The notes beneath the pieces were generated by a model, which was given only the letters and a program-made list of their open reading frames with translations, did not search any database and was not told the DNA's origin. From Streptosporangiales bacterium (GTDB lineage: Bacteria > Actinomycetota > Actinomycetes > Streptosporangiales > WHST01), in the NCBI GenBank assembly GCA_009379825.1, contig WHTA01000035.1, positions 1 to 54,436 on the forward strand: 54,436 bases of DNA, written 5' to 3'. Each line of letters begins with the position of its first letter. The stretch's first letter is position 1. Below are positions 50,238 to 54,436 of this stretch, one piece after another. The position numbers and the translations under genes are program-made.

Positions 50238-51797
50238 ATGAGTACGCCTCAGGCCGTTTCGCGTGCCCTGCTCGAGGGCCGCCGACCGGGACGTGCCCCG
50301 GTCTCGCTGATCATCGCGCTGGCCGTCGCCGGCCTCGCCCTGCTCGCCGTCATGGCGCTGTGGATCCTGAGCACCGTCGGCATCGCGATCATCTTCTTCT
50401 TCATCGCGCTGCCGACCGCCGTGCTGTACCTGTCGGTGATGCTGTGGCTGGACCGGTTGGAACCGGAACCGAAGCTGCTGCTGCTGGTGTTCCTGCTGTG
50501 GGGCATGGGCGCGTCGATCCTCCTCGCCGGCTACCTGAACTCGTGGTCGCAGGAGGCCCTCTGGGTGCCCGCGTTCGGCAAGGCGATCGGCAGCCAGCTC
50601 ACCGCGTCGATCAGCGCGCCCGTCACCGAGGAGACGCTGAAGGCGCTGCCGCTGCTCTTCTTGCTGTGGCGGCGTAAGCACGAGCTGAACGGCCTCACCG
50701 ACGCGGTCGTCTACGGCTCCACGGTCGCGCTCGGCTTCGCCCTGGTGGAGAACGTGCAGTACTACATGCGCAGCTTCTTCACCGGCCTGGAAGCCACCGA
50801 GAACGCCGTCGGCGCCGTCGTCACCACGACCATGACGATCCTGTTGCGCGGCGTCGCTTCGCCGCTGTGCCACCCGCTGTTCACGGTGATGACAGCCGTC
50901 GGCGTGCTGTACGCGGCGAACCACCGTGGTGTCATGCGCGTCTTCGCCGTACTCGGTGGCTGGTTGGCGGCCATGTTCCTGCACGCGCTGTGGAACAGCG
51001 GCACCACGCTCGCTGTGCTCGCAGGCATCCCGCCGACCTCGTTGATCGGCTTCGGCCCGCTGGTGCCGCAGTACCTGTTCTTCATGGGCCTGATCGCCGT
51101 GTGGGTCTGGCTGCTGGTCAAGGACCGCGGCAAGACCATCGCGCTGATCAAGACGCACCTGCCGCAGTACGCGGGCACCGGCGCGGTCACGAACGCCGAC
51201 GTCGAGATGCTCAGCAGCATGTCCGGCCGGAAGGCCGCCCGCCGGTACGTCAGCAGGCAGTACGGCAAACCGGCGGTACGCGCCATGCGCAACTACCAGC
51301 TGGCCGCCACCGAACTGGCGATCGCACACGACCGCGCCATCAAGGGCGGCAGCACGGCACAGCAGTTCGAGGAACGCAGGGACGGCCTGCTGCACGTGCT
51401 GACCACCTCGTACCAGGCGGCCATAGGCGGCCCCGGCGTAGGCGCGGCCCCCTGGCAAACCGGCGCCCCGGGCGTCCCCGGCGGCCCGCCACAGGGCCCA
51501 CCGCCGGGCGGTCCAGGCGGCCCACCGCAGGGTCCACCACCGCATGGTGCACCGCCGCCGCAAGCACCGCCACCGCAAGGTGCACCGCCGCAGGGCCCAC
51601 CGCCGGGCGGTCCAGGCGGTCCAGGCGGCCCACCGCAGGGTCCACCACCGCAAGGTGCACCGCCGCCGCAGGGCGCGCCGCCGCAGCGGTCGCCTCAGCC
51701 ACCGCCGCCGCCGATTGCGCCGGGCACGCCGCCGCGGCAGGGTCCGCCACCGCAGGCGCCACCACCGCCGCAGGGCCCACCGCAGGACCCGCAGTAA
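50238..51797 (+). CDS. PrsW-family intramembrane metalloprotease with Pro-Gly-Gln tail
   Basis: The 519-residue protein is a polytopic PrsW/CAAX-like glutamic or metalloprotease. The diagnostic motif EETLKALPLLFLLWRRK holds the Glu-Glu-x-x-Lys signature, VALGFALVENVQYYM the second Glu, and MFLHALWNSGTTL the His. About eight helices lie in residues 25-300. After a charged cytoplasmic region with VEMLSSMSGRKAARRYVS, residues 390-519 become Pro/Gly/Gln-rich repeats (GGPPQGPPPGGPGGPP pattern). Such tails are unusual for PrsW. PrsW-type proteases cleave anti-sigma factors in some bacteria, which is interesting given the bldN-rsbN pair, but no link is shown. Confidence 0.82.
   Translation: MSTPQAVSRALLEGRRPGRAPVSLIIALAVAGLALLAVMALWILSTVGIAIIFFFIALPTAVLYLSVMLWLDRLEPEPKLLLLVFLLWGMGASILLAGYLNSWSQEALWVPAFGKAIGSQLTASISAPVTEETLKALPLLFLLWRRKHELNGLTDAVVYGSTVALGFALVENVQYYMRSFFTGLEATENAVGAVVTTTMTILLRGVASPLCHPLFTVMTAVGVLYAANHRGVMRVFAVLGGWLAAMFLHALWNSGTTLAVLAGIPPTSLIGFGPLVPQYLFFMGLIAVWVWLLVKDRGKTIALIKTHLPQYAGTGAVTNADVEMLSSMSGRKAARRYVSRQYGKPAVRAMRNYQLAATELAIAHDRAIKGGSTAQQFEERRDGLLHVLTTSYQAAIGGPGVGAAPWQTGAPGVPGGPPQGPPPGGPGGPPQGPPPHGAPPPQAPPPQGAPPQGPPPGGPGGPGGPPQGPPPQGAPPPQGAPPQRSPQPPPPPIAPGTPPRQGPPPQAPPPPQGPPQDPQ
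51510..51670 (+). repeat. 53-bp direct repeat inside the PrsW tail
   Basis: Two copies (51510-51562 and 51618-51670, 108 bp apart) are identical except for one base, CAT versus CAA. They encode GPGGPPQGPPPHGAPPP-type repeats. The spacing is 36 codons, so the frame is kept. This is consistent with recent tandem duplication or slippage. Confidence 0.8.
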
Positions 51798-51802
51798 CCA
51801 CG

Positions 51803-51843
51803 ACGACTACGGCCGGGCACCACAGGTGCCCGGCCGTAGTCGT
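51803..51843. terminator. Perfect 19-bp bidirectional terminator
   Basis: The arms 51803-51821 and 51825-51843 are perfectly complementary over 19 bp around a 3-nt loop (ACA), and the second arm runs into CGTTTCG. It lies between the convergent stops of the PrsW gene and the TIM-barrel gene. Confidence 0.9.
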
Positions 51844-51849
51844 TTCGCG

Positions 51850-52662
51850 CTAGCTGCGGCGCCAGGCGGTGTGGTCGGTGTCGTGCGCGGCGGCGAGGTG
51901 CAGGCGGGAGAAGGCCAGCGACTCGGCGAGGTCGGCCTCGCGGTCGGCGCGGCTCTCCGCCTTCCTGGTGTTCAGCTCGAGCACGACCATGCCCCGGTAC
52001 GACGACGACGCCACGTACTCGAGCACCTCGCCGCACGGTTGGGTGCCACGGCCTGGCACCAGGTGCTCGTCGCTCTTGCTGCCGGTGCCGTCGGCGAGGT
52101 GGACGTGCGCCAGCCGGTCACCGAGCTCCTTCGCCATGTCCAGCGAGTTCGAGTGCGAGACGGCGGCGTGCGAGAGGTCCAGCGTGACGTTCGCGTAGTC
52201 CTGGTCGACCGGCGACCAGTGCGGCGCGTACGCGCCGGTGCTCAACCCGACCGGGCCACGCCACGGGTACATGTTCTCCACGGCCAACGCCACCTCGGTC
52301 GTGTCCTGCAGCCGGCCGACCTTGCCGACGAAGTCGCGTGCGTAGTCGAGCTGCCAGCGGAACGGCGGGTGCAGCACCACCACGTCGGAGCCGAGGGCGT
52401 CGGCCGCCTCGATCGACCGTTCCACCTTCGCCCACGGGTCGTTGCCCCAGACGAACTGGGTGATCAACAGGCAGGGCGCATGGATCGCTCGTACGGCCAC
52501 CTCGTGGTAGTCGGACAGCCGCTTCAGCGCGTCGACGTCCTGGCTGACCGGGTCGGTCGACACCATCACCTCGACGCCGTCGAAACCGAGCCTGGAGGCG
52601 ATCTCGAACGCCGTCGCCGTCGACTCCGGGTAGACGGATCCGGTCGCGAGTACGACGTCCAT
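51850..52662 (-). CDS. Sugar phosphate isomerase/epimerase (xylose isomerase-like TIM barrel)
   Basis: The 270-residue protein belongs to the AP endonuclease 2/xylose isomerase-like TIM-barrel superfamily. It has [55 protein letters not shown] (candidate metal Glu), [34 protein letters not shown] and [11 protein letters not shown]. The metal-binding Glu, Asp, His and Glu of the fold are therefore present. The substrate is unknown. The ATG at 52662 was preferred over the GTG at 52689 because homologs start near [11 protein letters not shown], but neither has a strong ribosome site. It is divergent from the Cys-rich gene. Confidence 0.82.
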   Translation of the reverse strand: MDVVLATGSVYPESTATAFEIASRLGFDGVEVMVSTDPVSQDVDALKRLSDYHEVAVRAIHAPCLLITQFVWGNDPWAKVERSIEAADALGSDVVVLHPPFRWQLDYARDFVGKVGRLQDTTEVALAVENMYPWRGPVGLSTGAYAPHWSPVDQDYANVTLDLSHAAVSHSNSLDMAKELGDRLAHVHLADGTGSKSDEHLVPGRGTQPCGEVLEYVASSSYRGMVVLELNTRKAESRADREADLAESLAFSRLHLAAAHDTDHTAWRRS

Positions 52663-52785
52663 CGCGGGGACGTCAGAACCTTCGTGCACGCTGACACTTT
52701 AATGGTATTTGACCGACGGTGAGTAACGCCGCACTGCCCGAACCCGCTGGCGAACCGTCGAAGGCATCGCCGTATCGTGTGAGAG

Positions 52786-53571
52786 GTGCCCGAGCTAGGA
52801 CTGGATTTCCCGCGCGAGTGGATCGAGTTCGTCGATCCGGACGACGACGAGCAGGTGTTCCGCTGCGACCTCACCTGGCTGTGTTCGCGCTACACGTGCA
52901 TCTTCGGCAACGGCTGCAAGGGTACGTACGGCAACCCGGTCGGCGAGGGGTGCTGCAGCCTCGGCGCGCACTTCACCGACAAGGCCGACCGCAAGCGGGT
53001 GAAGAAGTACGTCAACCAGCTGACCCCCGAGCTCTGGCAGTACCACGACGAGGGTCACCAGCGCGGCTACACGATGCGCGACGAGGACGACGGTGAGCTG
53101 CAGACCCGGGTCGTCGACGGCGCCTGCATCTTCCACAACCGACCGGGGTTCGCCGGCGGGGCCGGCTGTGCACTGCACAAACTGGCGCTCGAGAACGACC
53201 AGCCGATCCACGAGACCAAGCCCGACGTCTGCTGGCAGGTGCCGATCAGGCGCACGTACGACTGGGTGGAGCGCAACGACGACACCCAGGTGCTGATGAT
53301 AACCATCACCGAGTACGACAGGCGCGCCTGGGGCCCCGGTGGCCACGACTTCCAGTGGTGGTGCTCCGCCGCGACGGAGGCGCACGTCGGCGCCGACCTG
53401 CTGTACGTCTCGTACGAGCCCGAGCTGCGCGAGCTGATGGGCGACAAGGCGTACGAGCGGCTGCGCGAGACGTGCGAGGAGCGGCTCGCCCAGGGCCTGG
53501 TGGCACCGCACCCGGCGGATCCGCCGTCGCCGAACGGCAAGAAGATGCTGCCGATCGTGGACGCCAGCTAG
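52786..53571 (+). CDS. Conserved Cys-rich protein, possibly metal-cluster binding
   Basis: The 261-residue cytoplasmic protein has no signal or membrane segment. Its N-terminal two-thirds holds a dense set of Cys and His: [63 protein letters not shown] and [11 protein letters not shown]. This pattern resembles the YkgJ/DUF3109 Cys-cluster proteins that may bind Fe or Zn, but I could not assign the family with certainty. The GTG at 52786 fits a start with GAGAGG directly upstream. The C-terminal third is acidic and helical. Divergent from the TIM-barrel gene, it is the last recognisable gene before the right-hand non-coding stretch. Confidence 0.6.
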   Translation: MPELGLDFPREWIEFVDPDDDEQVFRCDLTWLCSRYTCIFGNGCKGTYGNPVGEGCCSLGAHFTDKADRKRVKKYVNQLTPELWQYHDEGHQRGYTMRDEDDGELQTRVVDGACIFHNRPGFAGGAGCALHKLALENDQPIHETKPDVCWQVPIRRTYDWVERNDDTQVLMITITEYDRRAWGPGGHDFQWWCSAATEAHVGADLLYVSYEPELRELMGDKAYERLRETCEERLAQGLVAPHPADPPSPNGKKMLPIVDAS

Positions 53572-54301
53572 CCCTAGATGGTTGATTCCTTGGTCAGTGG
53601 TCGTAGGCGGTTAGTGATCATTTCAGGATGCGACGCCCTGACCTGGTCGGATAGGCCAGGCTGCCTTGTGACCTGCGGAAACTGTGCCGGACTGTACCGG
53701 TCGGTACTGGGCGTTTCTGAGCCTGGTGCGCCCCCGGTGCGCCCCGGCGGCGGGGGACTGGGCTGCCCTCTTTCACCAGTATCGGGCAGGACGGACACGA
53801 CGACGTCGTCGACATGACCCGCCGGTGTTGATCCCGGTACCCCGACCGAGTGGGCGGCGGTCACGCCCTGCTACGCGAGGGCAAGCTCAGCGGCGCTTCA
53901 TCAAGGAACACTGGATCATCCGACGTACCGAAGTCCAACGTCGGATACGAAAAGGAACACCTGACCGCCGGACCGCTCCTCAACAACCCGCCGCCCGCCT
54001 CGCCATACGTGATACCCGGCCTCTACGACGGTAAGTCGGGCCAACCACCGGTCAACCCGACAGCCCGGTTCACCAGCTCATATCCGACTGCAAGGCTCGA
54101 CAGCTCTGGGCGGTCGATCGACTTGCTAACCGTCCTGCCGACCAGTTGTCCGATCCTGTCCGTGCTAAGGATCGCGATGGTTGGTGATCGTCTTGCTACT
54201 TGACCGCCACGTCGCCTGCGCGGTCTTGTCGCTGGCCACGTCCCCGGTGACTGGATCGCCGGTCACAGCAGCGTCCTGTTACGTACGGTAGTGAGAAATT
54301 G
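53572..54301. other. Stretch of 730 bp without recognised genes
   Basis: No frame in this interval has convincing coding character, and I find no tRNA, terminator of quality, or transposase motif. The longest frames (117 and 116 codons) lack a ribosome site and any motif. A 14-bp palindrome (53798-53811, CGACGACGTCGTCG) is present but of low complexity. Because a group II intron 3' end borders it on the right, this stretch would be the intron's downstream (3' exon) side, possibly degraded mobile DNA. Confidence 0.5.
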
Positions 54302-54374
54302 GTCGCGGTAGGGACCGCCCTTGCGGGCGGCCCCCCGCGCAGATCCCAGCGTGCGGGACTACCGCACTGGGCTC
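54302..54374 (-). ncRNA. Group II intron 3' end (domains V and VI)
   Basis: On the minus strand, 54374-54341 forms the 34-nt domain V. GAGCC opens with the catalytic AGC triad, five base pairs close a 5-nt loop, and the two-base bulge CG precedes CTGGGATCT. Domain VI follows (54340-54302). CGCGG pairs with CCGCG and GGG with CCC, GCAA closes the hairpin, and an unpaired A (54309) sits eight nt from the end in CTACCGCGAC, the branch-point position. The intron thus ends at 54302 and its body lies beyond the window. Third pair G-A instead of G-U in domain V is the only flaw. Confidence 0.72.
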
Positions 54375-54436
54375 CTACCTTGGGTGTGTGGCGGCGAAGC
54401 GGACTTCGGGGAAAGGGTGCATTGGCCGGACTCGGG
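54375..54436 (-). CDS. Partial C-terminus of the presumed intron-encoded reverse transcriptase/maturase
   Basis: The minus-strand frame RVRPMHPFPEVRFAATHPR ends with TAG at 54375-54377, directly before the GAGC of domain V. Intron-encoded proteins usually end in domain IV just ahead of domain V, so the location fits. Only 20 codons are inside the window and no reverse transcriptase motif can be seen, so the call depends on position. Confidence 0.4.
   Translation of the reverse strand, partial: RVRPMHPFPEVRFAATHPR

Noticed and set aside
53798-53811. 14-bp palindrome CGACGACGTCGTCG
   Set aside because: It is a low-complexity CGA/CGT repeat with no gene or promoter nearby that it could regulate. 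Such runs are common in DNA of this composition.
53850-54203. 117-codon plus-strand frame in the gene-poor right end
   Set aside because: It has no ribosome site, no recognisable motif and poor codon character. It is not supported as a gene.
1-54436. tRNA, rRNA, CRISPR arrays, insertion sequences with transposase, or prophage genes
   Set aside because: None could be recognised. The two short HTH proteins (7489, 41173) look like conserved chromosomal regulators, not excisionases of a mobile element.

Overview
The window is high-G+C DNA with GTG and TTG starts, tightly overlapping operons and Shine-Dalgarno sites of the GGAGG type. It comes from an actinobacterium. A BldN-type ECF sigma factor followed by its RsbN-type membrane anti-sigma partner, two BldC/excisionase-like regulators, a DUF4229 protein, the 33-residue ribosomal protein bS22 beside proC, and C5-pathway heme genes next to rex all point to a sporulating or filamentous actinomycete. 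The family cannot be fixed from the sequence alone.

Left part (1-12,000). A frameshifted endonuclease/exonuclease/phosphatase protein, a Pro-rich membrane protein and menB (menaquinone) come first. A small type VII secretion-like gene pair follows and both members look broken: one has an in-frame amber codon, the other a one-base frameshift. Then come DUF4229, a membrane protein, an Lrp regulator with a PLP-dependent threonine/serine dehydratase, a BldC-like regulator, and a compact System II cytochrome c maturation operon (tlpA/resA-ccdA-resB-ccsA).

Middle (12,000-33,000). The heme genes (hemL with a histidine phosphatase; rex-hemA-hemC-cobA/hemD-hemB) lie on the minus strand. They are separated from the cytochrome c block, and from each other, by two plus-strand islands. 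Island 1 (12,383-18,930) is a D-tartrate catabolic operon: a LacI regulator with a histone-H1-like tail, D-tartrate dehydratase, a tripartite tricarboxylate transporter (TctC, TctA, TctB) and a tartrate/D-malate dehydrogenase. Island 2 (21,084-27,296) holds a wall hydrolase with a long Ser/Pro tail, a DUF4396 protein behind a CsoR-like operator, and a divergent LacI / enolase-superfamily / MHS-symporter sugar-acid module whose transporter is frameshifted. Rex probably controls its own operon through a site at 33,013-33,030.

Right part (33,000-54,436). An MFS exporter, VOC protein, glutaredoxin-like protein, bldN-rsbN, an HAD phosphatase, an acyltransferase-epimerase-bS22-HTH group, an orphan frameshifted peptide-binding lipoprotein, and trpS behind a structured leader follow in order. 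Then come proC with proline dehydrogenase, an SDR - CDP-glycerol transferase - GNAT group, a PrsW-type membrane protease with a collagen-like tail, a TIM-barrel isomerase and a Cys-rich protein. About 730 bp without recognisable genes leads to the 3' end of a group II intron (domains V and VI, minus strand) at the right edge.

Four separate genes carry apparent single-base frameshifts and one carries a nonsense codon. These are either local decay or uncorrected indels in the source sequence.
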